This document shows positions 19,576 through 27,660 of a DNA stretch of 64,000 bases, one piece after another. Numbering within the stretch: the stretch's first letter is position 1; each line of letters opens with the position of its first letter. This DNA comes from Alkalihalobacterium alkalinitrilicum (GTDB lineage Bacteria > Bacillota > Bacilli > Bacillales > Bacillaceae_F), in the NCBI RefSeq assembly GCF_002019605.1, contig NZ_KV917368.1, forward strand, positions 341,809 to 405,808, given 5' to 3'. The position numbers and the translations under genes were made by a program. Below the pieces are notes generated by a model. The model had not been told where the DNA came from. It worked only from the letters and a program-made list of their open reading frames with translations, and ran no database searches.

Positions 19576-19934
19576 ATGAGAAGATATAAGAGAAATGAGC
19601 CATTTCGATATAATTTTGACCAGCCCATATATTGTTGTTATTTTATAAAAAATAATAGAGATCAAATATTTGATGGAGAAATTTTGGACGTTAGCCCAAT
19701 GGTTTAAAAATAAAAACGCCTAATGATCTCCCTATGTATACAAAATTAGATATATCATTTAATTTAAATTCTACACTATTTGAAGTAACAGGAGCGATTC
19801 GCTGGAAAAAGACGTTATCAACTTATACTATCAAAGGAATTCAGTTAGAAAATGATGATTTTACGCAAAAAAGGATAATTAATGAGTTGAAGCTTTATGT
19901 CAAGCGTGATGAAAAAACAGGGTATCGACATTAG
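19576..19934 (+). pseudogene. PilZ-domain (cyclic di-GMP receptor) gene with a frameshift
   Basis: The first frame reads MRRYKRNEPFRYNF and stops at 19705-19707. Shifting by one base near 19700-19702 restores the reading LDVSPMGLKIKTPNDLP and then the frame ending at 19934 (TKLDISFNL, GAIRWKK, IKGIQL). The restored protein of about 119 residues has the two PilZ binding motifs, RxxxR (residues 2-6) and DxSxxG (DVSPMG), that bind cyclic di-GMP. One G appears to be missing within ATGGTTTAAAA. It lies 4 nt after the EAL-HDOD gene, so the two formed a cyclic di-GMP module. Confidence 0.75.
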
Positions 19935-20047
19935 GTTTTTTTACCTTTATCTTAAAACCCACTTTTATGCTTGAGGTACCTCATTTAAATGCTAAAAAAT
20001 AGCTGTGTTAAAACACACTGTTGATAATCGGATGATGTTGGGATCAT

Positions 20048-20073
20048 CGTGTGAAACCTCTATATTTCACACG
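20048..20073. terminator. Hairpin in the convergent glp/PilZ-mod interval
   Basis: CGTGTGAAA and TTTCACACG form a 9-bp stem with an 8-nt loop, immediately followed by a second small stem (CTTTCAGT/ACTGAAAG). There is no T-run on either strand, so the role as a bidirectional terminator is tentative. Confidence 0.4.
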
Positions 20074-20117
20074 CCTTTCAGTGAAACTGAAAAGAAATGA
20101 GACCAAAAATCAACAAT

Positions 20118-21179
20118 TTATTTTGTTAATAAAAATAGTTGATTGGGGGGGAGTATAACTTTTCGGCATGCTAAAGCTTCATTAAGTCTGTTATTAGAAA
20201 TGATTGCTTGAATGATTAAACTTTTAACTTTTAACGTAATTTGTGTTTGGGTGATACCAGTGATCATTTCTAAAACTTCATAGTCAAAGGTATTAGGAGC
20301 AGCTTTATTTAAAGTATGATTACTAACAATTTCTATGTTTTCCGCGTGGATCCCGATATGGGTTGCATCTTCGTTATAAGAAGAATGTTCTATATGCAGT
20401 GTTAATCCATGACTTCTACACTCAATTAGTTCGTTTTTATGTTCTGATGAGTCAAGTGAAAATATATTTTTGCATCCAATGATTCGTGCTGCAGCAACAG
20501 ATTGAGGTCTTTGAAATAATTCCTGCTTTTCGCCAGATTGAATAACCTTTCCTTCTTTTAATAGAAGGATCCTATCAGCCAGACGATAGGCTTCTTCCAT
20601 ATTGTGCGTCACCAATAAAACGACACCCGAAAAATTTTCTTGAATGATCGACAAGAGCTCTTGTTCGAGTAAATGTTTGACGTGATGATCTAAAGCAGAA
20701 AACGGCTCGTCAAGAAGCAAAAGATCTGGATTGGTAATTAACGTTCTCCCTATAGCAACCCGCTGTTGTTGACCACCTGAAAGTTGGCTCGGAAAATGGT
20801 TTTCAAATCCGCTCAACTGTATTTTTGTAATCATATTTGCGACTTTTTGTTCGACTTCAGCTTTTTCGAATGATCCTTTTAAACCAAATGATATATTTTC
20901 TTTAACGGTCAGATGAGGGAACAGGGCGTAGTTTTGAAACACATAGCCAATGTTGCGATTTCTCGTCTTAATCGATTTTTTTTGAGCAGAGTCGAACAGA
21001 ATTCGATCTTGTAACCGAATTTTTCCGCTATCAGGGGTTTGCAGTCCTGCAAGACATTGCAGCGTTAAGCTCTTTCCGCAGCCCGATGGACCGAGTATGG
21101 CAGTCATCCCCTTATCGACCAAAAAGGAGACATCAAGGGTAAAATTATCGAGTTGTTTTTGCAGTGAAACATCTAACAT
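20118..21179 (-). CDS. modC: Molybdate ABC transporter ATP-binding protein
   Basis: A 353-residue ABC ATPase with Walker A GPSGCGKS (residues 30-37), signature LSGGQQQRVAIGR and Walker B LLLLDEPFSALDHH. After the ATPase domain comes a C-terminal extension (residues 260-350) resembling the TOBE/molybdate-binding region of ModC (THIGIHAENIEIV). It drives molybdate import with ModB and ModA. It is the last gene of a minus-strand modA-modB-modC operon, 7 nt after modB. A related sulfate/tungstate specificity cannot be excluded from the ATPase alone, but the gene trio is the molybdate arrangement. Confidence 0.9.
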   Translation of the reverse strand: MLDVSLQKQLDNFTLDVSFLVDKGMTAILGPSGCGKSLTLQCLAGLQTPDSGKIRLQDRILFDSAQKKSIKTRNRNIGYVFQNYALFPHLTVKENISFGLKGSFEKAEVEQKVANMITKIQLSGFENHFPSQLSGGQQQRVAIGRTLITNPDLLLLDEPFSALDHHVKHLLEQELLSIIQENFSGVVLLVTHNMEEAYRLADRILLLKEGKVIQSGEKQELFQRPQSVAAARIIGCKNIFSLDSSEHKNELIECRSHGLTLHIEHSSYNEDATHIGIHAENIEIVSNHTLNKAAPNTFDYEVLEMITGITQTQITLKVKSLIIQAIISNNRLNEALACRKVILPPNQLFLLTK

Positions 21180-21186
21180 TTCTCTT

Positions 21187-21858
21187 TCACCCCTTGACTA
21201 CTCTTTTTTCTAATCGATTAATAACATATAGAACAGTGACTGAAGTAGCTGTCATAATAAATACGAGGATGTTCGCTAAATTACGGTTGCCTGCAAGAAG
21301 TGCATCATAAATGGCAATCGGCATCGTCATCGTTTCGTTCGGAATACTTCCTGCCACCATTAAGGTTGCTCCAAAATCTCCAAGTGCGCGGGCAAATGCG
21401 AGCGTGAGTCCCGAAACAATACCTCTCCAAGCGAGTGGGAGAATAATGGTAAAGAAAATATTGAAATCCGTACGTCCAAGGACCTTGGCAGCATTAACAA
21501 TGTTTTGGTCAACCGTTGCAAATGATGCTTTTGCCGATTTAATTAAAAAAGGAATGGAAACGACGAGAGCTGCGATGACAGCACCAGTCGTTGTAAATAC
21601 GATGGTGATATTAAAATGTTGTTCGACAAACTGACCAATGGGACTTTGTCTCCCTAATAAAACGAGTAAGTAATATCCAAGCACCGTTGGGGGCAAAACG
21701 ATAGGAAGAGTGATCAGTGTATCTATTAGGTCAGCCAATTTTCCTTTTGACTTACTTAAGTAGTATGCGATGGGTAAACCTATAAAAAGGGCTAATAGAG
21801 TTGCTGTGGTAGCGACTCTTAATGAAAGAAATAGTGGAAATAAATTAACATCTGCCAT
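21187..21858 (-). CDS. modB: Molybdate ABC transporter permease
   Basis: A 223-residue integral membrane protein with five to six hydrophobic segments. The coupling motif that contacts the ATPase is visible as AAKVLGRTDFNIFFTIILPL, followed by GIVSGLTLAFARALGDFGAT, a strong ModB/CysT-type signature. The protein acts as a homodimer in the cytoplasmic membrane. It lies 13 nt downstream of modA and 7 nt upstream of modC on the minus strand, so the three are almost certainly one transcript. Confidence 0.92.
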   Translation of the reverse strand: MADVNLFPLFLSLRVATTATLLALFIGLPIAYYLSKSKGKLADLIDTLITLPIVLPPTVLGYYLLVLLGRQSPIGQFVEQHFNITIVFTTTGAVIAALVVSIPFLIKSAKASFATVDQNIVNAAKVLGRTDFNIFFTIILPLAWRGIVSGLTLAFARALGDFGATLMVAGSIPNETMTMPIAIYDALLAGNRNLANILVFIMTATSVTVLYVINRLEKRVVKG

Positions 21859-21871
21859 AAGTTACTTCTCC

Positions 21872-22660
21872 TTACTCAGGCACAACAAAACCGTAACTTT
21901 CCATAATTGGCTTTCCAACTGGCCCCATAATAAAATCTATAAACTTTCTTGAAAGCTCTTCTTGATTCGTCTCGTTTATAACAGCAATCGACTGTTCAAG
22001 AGGAGTATGTAAGTTTTCCTCGATCATGTGGAAATTAACGATATCCTCTTGATAGAGCGATAATGCAATAATTCCCGCTTCGACATTTCCTGTCTCAATA
22101 AATGCTAGTGTATCTGAGATATTACGTCCATACACGAGTTTTCCTTGTAGCTCTTCCCAAATTCCCACGGTTTCAAGCGCTTGCTTAGCTGCTAGTCCGT
22201 ATGGTGCATGGTCAGGGTTAGCAATGGCTACTTTAACGACTTCAGGTTGTAAAAGATCTTCTAGCTTCTCGATCACAATCGGTTGATCGGGAAGTGTTGC
22301 TATTCCAATTCGTCCGAATGCATAGGTCGTTTGTGTATCAGGAAATATTAAATCTTTTTCGTTTAACTGATCAACAAACTTAATATTAGCAGCGGCAAAC
22401 ACATTAAATGGTGCACCATTTGCAATTTGATCGGCTAATTGACCCGTAGAACCGAAGGAAAATGTAATCGTTGCTCCTGTTTCTTCTTCAAAAAGAGAAC
22501 CTACTTCAGTAAAAGCCAATGTTAAGTCTGAAGCTGCTGCCACTTTTAGTTCGAGTTTGTCTGCAATCTCGTTATACTCAGTGCTGCAGGCTGAATTTAT
22601 AAATATTATCAATAAAAATAGTGTAATGATCGCTAGGACCTTAAATGTAAATGTCTTCAT
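21872..22660 (-). CDS. modA: Molybdate-binding lipoprotein
   Basis: A 262-residue extracytoplasmic binding protein. The signal peptide ends at the lipobox NSAC (Cys about residue 25). The mature part has ModA hallmarks: LKVAAASDLTLAF, FSFGSTGQLADQIANGAP, VFAAANIKFVDQL and VEAGIIALS. These include the Ser/Ala positions that bind the tetrahedral oxyanion. AAAGGG precedes the ATG. It is first in modA-modB-modC. No molybdenum-cofactor riboswitch or ModE site was recognised in the 160 nt upstream. Confidence 0.92.
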   Translation of the reverse strand: MKTFTFKVLAIITLFLLIIFINSACSTEYNEIADKLELKVAAASDLTLAFTEVGSLFEEETGATITFSFGSTGQLADQIANGAPFNVFAAANIKFVDQLNEKDLIFPDTQTTYAFGRIGIATLPDQPIVIEKLEDLLQPEVVKVAIANPDHAPYGLAAKQALETVGIWEELQGKLVYGRNISDTLAFIETGNVEAGIIALSLYQEDIVNFHMIEENLHTPLEQSIAVINETNQEELSRKFIDFIMGPVGKPIMESYGFVVPE

Positions 22661-22821
22661 GTCGTTAACCCTTTCTTGCTATGATAAAACAGTTCTTATT
22701 ACTATATATGAGTATATCATTACTCTGCTGTTTCGCAATGAAATATATCACAGAAAATAGAATCAAACTTTAAAATCTGGTGACTGAATTTATTTAAGAT
22801 GTGCTAAGACTTCTTCTATAG

Positions 22822-23157
22822 AATGAATGGTCAATAAATAATATACAAAAGGTTGACCTTCTTCCAACGATTCTAAAAATAAATAGGAAAGCGGGTGGAG
22901 CATCCTCTATAAATCGAAAAAAAGGGCAGTTTTTACTAGAAGAATTAGGGCGAGGTCATTTATTCGTACACTTAAACAGCCCACCATTTCTTTATATAGA
23001 AACGGATGAAAGCTTTATATTTATTAACGCAAAAAATCAAGAACATACGCAAGAGTGGTTTGCGGCTCTAATACAACAACTGGCAGTAATACCCCCACTT
23101 CAAGACTTCGAGGAATCAAAGGAGGATAAGTGGGGGATAAACTGCCTTAACAACTAA
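22822..23157 (+). pseudogene. Remnant of a bacterial PH-domain-like protein, fused into repeat copy 2
   Basis: An open frame of 112 codons without a plausible start (TAG just upstream at 22819). It reads KGQFLLEELGRGHLFVHLN, then LYIETDESFIFINAKNQEHT and EWFAALIQQL, the pattern of the strand-rich C-terminal part of a bacterial PH-type domain. From about 23074 the frame runs into the structured repeat (VIPPLQDFEES) and stops at 23157. The 5' part of the gene is missing. I regard it as a truncated gene whose 3' end was overwritten by the repeat; the PH call is by eye and moderate. Confidence 0.5.
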
Positions 23158-23275
23158 ATGAACACAGACTAAATGCGCCACGTCCTGTGGCCACGTCTGT
23201 GTGACCCACATCGTGTGGGCCTCAACTAACCATCAGTGGGGGAAGAGGAAAACCCCTCACTGATGGAAGTTTCAC
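23070..23275 (+). repeat. Dispersed structured repeat, copy 2 (bcr1-like)
   Basis: About 206 bp, nearly identical to copy 4. Recognisable homology starts at 23074 (CAACAACTGGCAGT) and ends with GAAGTTTCAC at 23275, followed by TTTAT (23276-23280). No left TTTAT is visible; the sequence there is the end of the PH-like remnant. Hairpins: GGCAGT...ACTGCC enclosing CCCCCACTT...AAGTGGGGG; ACACAGAC/GTCTGTGT enclosing a CCAC/GTGG stem; CCCACA/TGTGGG; CCATCAGTG/CACTGATGG. All stems are intact, so it looks recent. Confidence 0.85.
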
Positions 23276-23302
23276 TTTATCGTACCTTATCAACTGGAAA
23301 GT

Positions 23303-23811
23303 ATGAGCATCTATTTATCACCCGAAGTTTTTGATCCAAATGATCTTCCGGTTCCGTTAGCAGATCTTATCGCAATAGCGGCAATTCAGTTAGGGGCTAT
23401 AACTTTTGTTGCGGGCCTACTAGGAGTTATTCTCGCAAGAAAAGTGAACTTAACAATGCCGATTTTAGATACATTAGTAGTTAAAGAGAAAAAAGTACAA
23501 GTTTCAAGTAAATGGCTGACAAATTCTATAATGTTAGGAGTGCTTGGTAGCTTTACAATCATCGCTTCTGACTTCTTTTACTTTCAGAATTACGTCCCAT
23601 TAATTGCAGAAAATCCACTTTCCTTTTCTCTAAATGGTTTATTGGCTGGGGTTTGAGTCTAGTATTAATGGTTCGTTCATTTTTGTTAGATGGCGTGTTT
23701 GGACTTGTGTTTGGTTATTTATATTGGCGTAAAGGAATCGAGTATGCAATGTTTAGTCATAGGACTGCACATATATCGATGCAATTGCTTTTTATTCCGT
23801 TATTTTACTAA
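23303..23811 (+). pseudogene. CPBP-family intramembrane protease gene with internal deletion
   Basis: The frame from 23303 (MSIYLSPEVFDPNDLPVPLA) has N-terminal membrane segments and stops after LNGLLAGV at 23656. The second frame resumes at once as WGLSLVLMVRSF and GLVFGYLYWRKGIEYAMFSH, the C-terminal part of CPBP (CAAX protease and bacteriocin-processing) proteins. The motif that should lie at the junction, EExxxR, is absent, so I infer a short out-of-frame deletion that removed the catalytic glutamates. The gene starts 28 nt after repeat copy 2. Product certainly inactive if expressed. Confidence 0.7.
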
Positions 23812-23813
23812 TA

Positions 23814-24587
23814 GTGGTGGGAATTGCGGAAGGCTTTGGTAGAGATGTGCTTAATGCAGATGCTCCTATCGAGCAGTATCCGTCTGAGATGCTTCGGGAG
23901 TTGACTATTGGAGCGACAACAAAACCGGTTTTTTTAAAAACATTTATGTACCATCTCATTGAAGAGGGATTAGATGCTTATGCTCCTGTCGTAAAATTAG
24001 TTGAAACAGAACCGGGGGATAAAGGAGAAGTACAAACAAATATCCAAATAAATGGTCTCGCCATCTTAAAAAAAGACAAACTCGTTGAGCTCTTGGAACC
24101 TGAAAAAGCTAAGTACGTTTTAATAACAATGAACCAAGCCAACTTGCCGACCTTTAAGATCGATGCTCCAGATCATACAGGAAAATTGATGATACAACTC
24201 CAAGAATATGAAACCAACCTTAGCCCGTCTATTAACGAGGAAGAAGTAACTATTGAAATTAATATCCGAGCAAAAGGTGCTCTTGTTGAAAATATGTCTA
24301 CTTATAGCATGAGAAATTATGAAAATAAAAAAAAGGTAGAGCAACATTTAGAAGAAAAGCTTAAAACAGACATAAAACAGACAATCCACCATCTTCAATC
24401 TCTTGGCTCGGATCCGATTGGTTTTGGACAACTTCTTCGTCGAAATAAAGTCAATGAGTGGATGAAGTTAAAAGGCCAATGGGAGAATGTTTATCCGAAA
24501 ATTGAAATTAAAGTAGATGCACGAGTACATATTGAGCATGAAGGTGTTCTTTCAAAGCCATTAGAAATTAAGGAGTATGATTCATAA
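23814..24587 (+). pseudogene. 5'-truncated germination receptor C subunit (GerAC family)
   Basis: An open frame of 257 codons homologous to the C-terminal two thirds of GerAC. The signal peptide, lipobox and the CWDxRE hallmark are missing. What remains includes AEGFGRDVLNADAPIEQYPS, a middle domain, and the C-terminal stretch GSDPIGFGQLLRRNKVNEW typical of the family. The frame opens with GTG 3 nt after the CPBP remnant. No A-subunit gene precedes it. It overlaps the next small gene by 11 nt. A product could be made but would not be lipid-anchored, so I treat it as a remnant. Confidence 0.75.
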
Positions 24588-24792
24588 AGTGATCACATCT
24601 GTCATTCAAGCGTTAACTGTAAATCTTATTATCCTTGCATTCGAGAGACGTGCATTAGTTCAAACCACTAATTTTACACGTTGGTTATTTTTTATTATTT
24701 TATCGTTTAGTACATTAATTTGGATATATATTTCTATCGTTATTGATATTCCGAGATTAGGGAATTTACTGGAAAGTATCCGCATTTTTTAA
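24577..24792 (+). CDS. Small two-helix membrane protein in ger locus (D-protein-like)
   Basis: Up to 71 residues with two hydrophobic segments (about residues 5-24 and 35-54). It overlaps the truncated C gene by 11 nt and ends 24 nt before the B-subunit start, the same C-small protein-B arrangement as at 3845-4057. AAGGAG is only 1-2 nt before the ATG, so the GTG at 24589 is an alternative start. Role inferred from position and topology, as a modulator of the B/C receptor. Confidence 0.6.
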   Translation: MIHKVITSVIQALTVNLIILAFERRALVQTTNFTRWLFFIILSFSTLIWIYISIVIDIPRLGNLLESIRIF

Positions 24793-24816
24793 ATTTGTTG
24801 TAGAAGGATGAATACT

Positions 24817-25893
24817 ATGGAGAGAATATCTGGAATTCAAACGGTATTTATAGGCGCCTTATACATATTAACGGTTGGAATTAAACAATCTCCTATTTTA
24901 ATGTTCGAAACAGCTAAGCAAGATTCTTGGATAAGTCTAATTGTTGCCTTTTTCGTAATGATTCTCTCCGTATGGTTATTCACACGCATTTTGGCCCGTT
25001 TTCCGAATGATAATCTGTTAGAAATATTAAAAATGTATTCGCCGATAATAGGGCGAATTATTATTCTTATCTATCTATACTTTTTTATTTTAGTAATTGC
25101 TCATGATATTCGGTTTCTCATTGACTTAATTACCGTCATCTTTTTACCGACAACTCCTTTAAACATTATTGGAATGTTTACTCTTTTACTGGCTGTATTG
25201 ATGGCAAGGGAAGGTATAGAAGTTCTAGCCAGGTTGGCACAATTATTTTTTATACCATTTACAGTTATTCTTCTATTACTTCCACTCTTCTTACTTGATC
25301 AAATAGATTTTAATAATATGCAACCTGTGTTAGAGGACGGATATAGTATTTTTCAAGGCAGTATTTATGCATTGGGAACACTCGGTGAATTAGTGATACT
25401 ACCGTTAATTTGTACAGCCCATTCTTTTCGGTTTCGTTATGGAATGTATGGATTAGTAGTTGGAACTTTCTTAATTGGAATTATGTTAGTTCATATATTA
25501 CTTGTGTTTGGAGCCAGTTTAGCCACGGTCTTTTTTGATCCAGCCTACATACTTGTAAGACAAATCCGAGTCACAGATTTTTTAGATCGAATGGATATTA
25601 TTATCGCAGCACTATGGTTACCTACTATCTTTGTAAAAATCTCCTTTACGTTATTTGTTATTTGTAAAGGAATACAAAACCTTTCTAACAAAATTTCTGG
25701 TAAGTTATTAGTTCCGCCGATGGGAGTATTTAGTTTTGTATGTAGTGTGTGGTTTTTTGAACATGCAACCCAACTCATCCATTTTGACAGAGTAAAGCCT
25801 GTATTTATTATAATGACAACGTTTGTCGTACCGATATTTCTATATTTTTATCTGAAAAATAGTAAACAAAATATTACTTCTAAAAGTATGTAG
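24817..25893 (+). CDS. Spore germination permease, GerAB family (second locus)
   Basis: A 358-residue GerAB-type protein with about ten hydrophobic segments. Family-typical stretches are ISGIQTVFIGALYILTVGIK, MAREGIEVLARLAQLFFIPF and ILVRQIRVTDFLDRMDIII. I prefer the ATG at 24817 because AGAAGGA lies 9 nt before it; the ATG at 24808 is too close to that site. The gene itself looks intact, but its partners are a truncated C subunit and no A subunit, so the locus may no longer make a full receptor unless it pairs with subunits encoded elsewhere. Confidence 0.9.
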   Translation: MERISGIQTVFIGALYILTVGIKQSPILMFETAKQDSWISLIVAFFVMILSVWLFTRILARFPNDNLLEILKMYSPIIGRIIILIYLYFFILVIAHDIRFLIDLITVIFLPTTPLNIIGMFTLLLAVLMAREGIEVLARLAQLFFIPFTVILLLLPLFLLDQIDFNNMQPVLEDGYSIFQGSIYALGTLGELVILPLICTAHSFRFRYGMYGLVVGTFLIGIMLVHILLVFGASLATVFFDPAYILVRQIRVTDFLDRMDIIIAALWLPTIFVKISFTLFVICKGIQNLSNKISGKLLVPPMGVFSFVCSVWFFEHATQLIHFDRVKPVFIIMTTFVVPIFLYFYLKNSKQNITSKSM

Positions 25894-26003
25894 GACAAAC
25901 TTTTCTTAATAGTGGAATATTTGGTTAATAATAGAGGTGTATTTCTACTTAATAAAAAAAAGTCGATACATATGAAGGGATGTTTACAGGTGGGGTAACA
26001 CTA

Positions 26004-26717
26004 TTAATATACCCACCTGTAATGTCCAGCAATTGGAGTAGAAAAAGAGGTTAGTTTCACTTCTGCTGCAAATGGACGATTATTATGAATTAGGTAAGGG
26101 GTTCCGTCTTTCGCACGTTTATCGGAAACGATCCCGACATGATGAAAACCATCTAAAAAGACAACGATATCACCTGGTTGCCATTCTTTTAAGTTTTCAA
26201 TATCCCCAGGTATTAGCTTCGTCGTTAAAGACTCCGCGTGACGCTCGAAAAACATATATTGATTAGGAACGCGACGAAAATCAATATTCGGGTCAGGGCT
26301 ACCGTCAACGCGAGGATATAAGTCAATGTAATCGATGATGTCTTGATCAATAAGGTCTTTTAAAATAATATTCGCACCTAATAACCCACGCCAAATCACA
26401 TCTGTACAAACACCCTCATCATTTGGGGGATACCCACCCGCATAGTATGCACTTTTATAATGAGTTCGTTGTTCGACTTCTTTTCGTGCTGCGAAAACGA
26501 TATCCATCGGGTCAGGAATATCATTCCCATTACGATCGACAGTTGAATACTCTTCAGGTACGTTAACCGTTTGTACAAATAAACGTTCTAAATGGATACC
26601 GAGTGAATCGAGTATAATTCCACCTTTAAAAAAGTAAACAAACGATAGTATTACAATGGAGATAATAGAAGTGGAGAGGAGAAGCTTTTTTAAGATTTTC
26701 AATTGTGAACACCCCAT
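26004..26717 (-). CDS. DUF1287-family secreted or membrane-anchored protein
   Basis: Up to 237 residues with one N-terminal membrane anchor (about residues 10-29) and an outer domain of the DUF1287 type. The domain has the conserved block VCTDVIWRGL (a Cys as likely nucleophile), WQPGDIVVFLDGFHHVGIVS (conserved His) and YLIHNN, the cysteine-histidine layout of NlpC/P60-like amidases. Function in this family is not established; cell-wall hydrolysis is an inference. The ATG at 26717 has no ribosome site; a TTG at 26702 with GGGGTG upstream may be the true start. Monocistronic. Confidence 0.75.
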   Translation of the reverse strand: MGCSQLKILKKLLLSTSIISIVILSFVYFFKGGIILDSLGIHLERLFVQTVNVPEEYSTVDRNGNDIPDPMDIVFAARKEVEQRTHYKSAYYAGGYPPNDEGVCTDVIWRGLLGANIILKDLIDQDIIDYIDLYPRVDGSPDPNIDFRRVPNQYMFFERHAESLTTKLIPGDIENLKEWQPGDIVVFLDGFHHVGIVSDKRAKDGTPYLIHNNRPFAAEVKLTSFSTPIAGHYRWVY

Positions 26718-27024
26718 TGAGCCGTAGAGTTTCAGAATGATAAGTAATCATATAGTAGATGAAATTATTATATTACAGACATTGAGTTAAATATAGATTT
26801 TTTTTGTGAAAACTTACCTATTTCTTTTGAATGAGAGTAAGAGGAGAGTAAGTTTAACGCCGTTTGGATCGTATCCGTTTAGTAAGAAGTTTGGTTGGGT
26901 ATCAATTTGTAGTTTCATTGCGATTAACACTGAAAGATCAATGTGTCTGAATTTTTTTATGCATTAGGAGAGAAGGCATAAAACGTTCCTTAATATGAAA
27001 TATGGTAGTGAGATTTGGAAAGAG
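26718..27024. other. Gene-free stretch with a possible VOC-gene remnant
   Basis: Around 26855-26945 the plus strand can be read as TPFGSYPFSKKFGWVS followed by a shifted match to a QFxVSW-like end. This is reminiscent of the C-terminus of VOC/PhnB-type proteins, the family of the intact gene at 27121. The similarity is short and by eye. Otherwise AT-rich with no feature seen. Confidence 0.25.
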
Positions 27025-27053
27025 TTGACAAGTAAAATAATTTGTTAGATAAT
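27025..27053 (+). promoter_or_regulatory. SigmaA-type promoter of the VOC gene
   Basis: TTGACA (27025-27030), 17-nt spacer, GATAAT (27048-27053). The start codon follows about 68 nt downstream. Confidence 0.65.
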
Positions 27054-27120
27054 ACATAGTATAAGAACGTATGATCTGGTTTTTCAGGTCTCTTATAATC
27101 CAATAAAAGAGGTGCATTAC

Positions 27121-27552
27121 ATGATTTTAGGAATAAATCCGTATATGATTTTTGATGGAACTGGACAAGAAGCGGTTAAATTTTATGAACAAACTTTGGA
27201 TGCCAAAGTTAATTTTCTTCAAACTTTTGGAGACATGCCTGAAAATCCAGAATACAGCATCCCAGAAGAGGCGAAGGAACGTGTAATGCATGCCCATTTA
27301 AAAATAGGTAACACGGACCTGATGATATCTGATACATTTCCAGGACAACCATTACAGAGTGGATCACAAGTTCAGGTCTCGATAACTACGAGCAGTGTTG
27401 AGAAATCCAAAGAACTATTCAGTAAACTAGAAGATGGTGGTCAAGTTGGAATGCCGCTTCAAGAAACATTCTGGAGTCCAGCTTATGGATCGGTTACCGA
27501 TAAATTCGGTATTACTTGGCAGGTTTCTACCTATGTTGAAGAAAGTCAATAA
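27121..27552 (+). CDS. VOC-superfamily protein (PhnB / glyoxalase-like)
   Basis: A 143-residue single-domain vicinal-oxygen-chelate protein of the PhnB subgroup. It starts MILGINPYMIFDGTGQEAVK and shows the typical FYEQTLDAKV, DLMISDTFPG and FWSPAYGSVTDKFGITWQV stretches. I chose the ATG at 27121 with AGAGGTG upstream, not the GTG at 27112. Members are usually small cytoplasmic dimers, some with unknown or non-metal roles, others acting on antibiotics or aldehydes; no specific substrate can be read. It has its own promoter (27025) and terminator (27621), so it is a single-gene unit. Confidence 0.82.
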   Translation: MILGINPYMIFDGTGQEAVKFYEQTLDAKVNFLQTFGDMPENPEYSIPEEAKERVMHAHLKIGNTDLMISDTFPGQPLQSGSQVQVSITTSSVEKSKELFSKLEDGGQVGMPLQETFWSPAYGSVTDKFGITWQVSTYVEESQ

Positions 27553-27620
27553 GTTAGAATACTAATATGTTTGAAGGATTAAAACAATTGGACGAAACAG
27601 GGTTATCCCTATAAATAATC

Positions 27621-27648
27621 AACACGAGCGTTATTGCTCGTGTTTTTT
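27621..27648 (+). terminator. Terminator of the VOC gene
   Basis: AACACGAGC and GCTCGTGTT form a perfect 9-bp stem with a 6-nt loop, then a T-run. Confidence 0.85.
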
Positions 27649-27660
27649 CATAAGAGTTTT

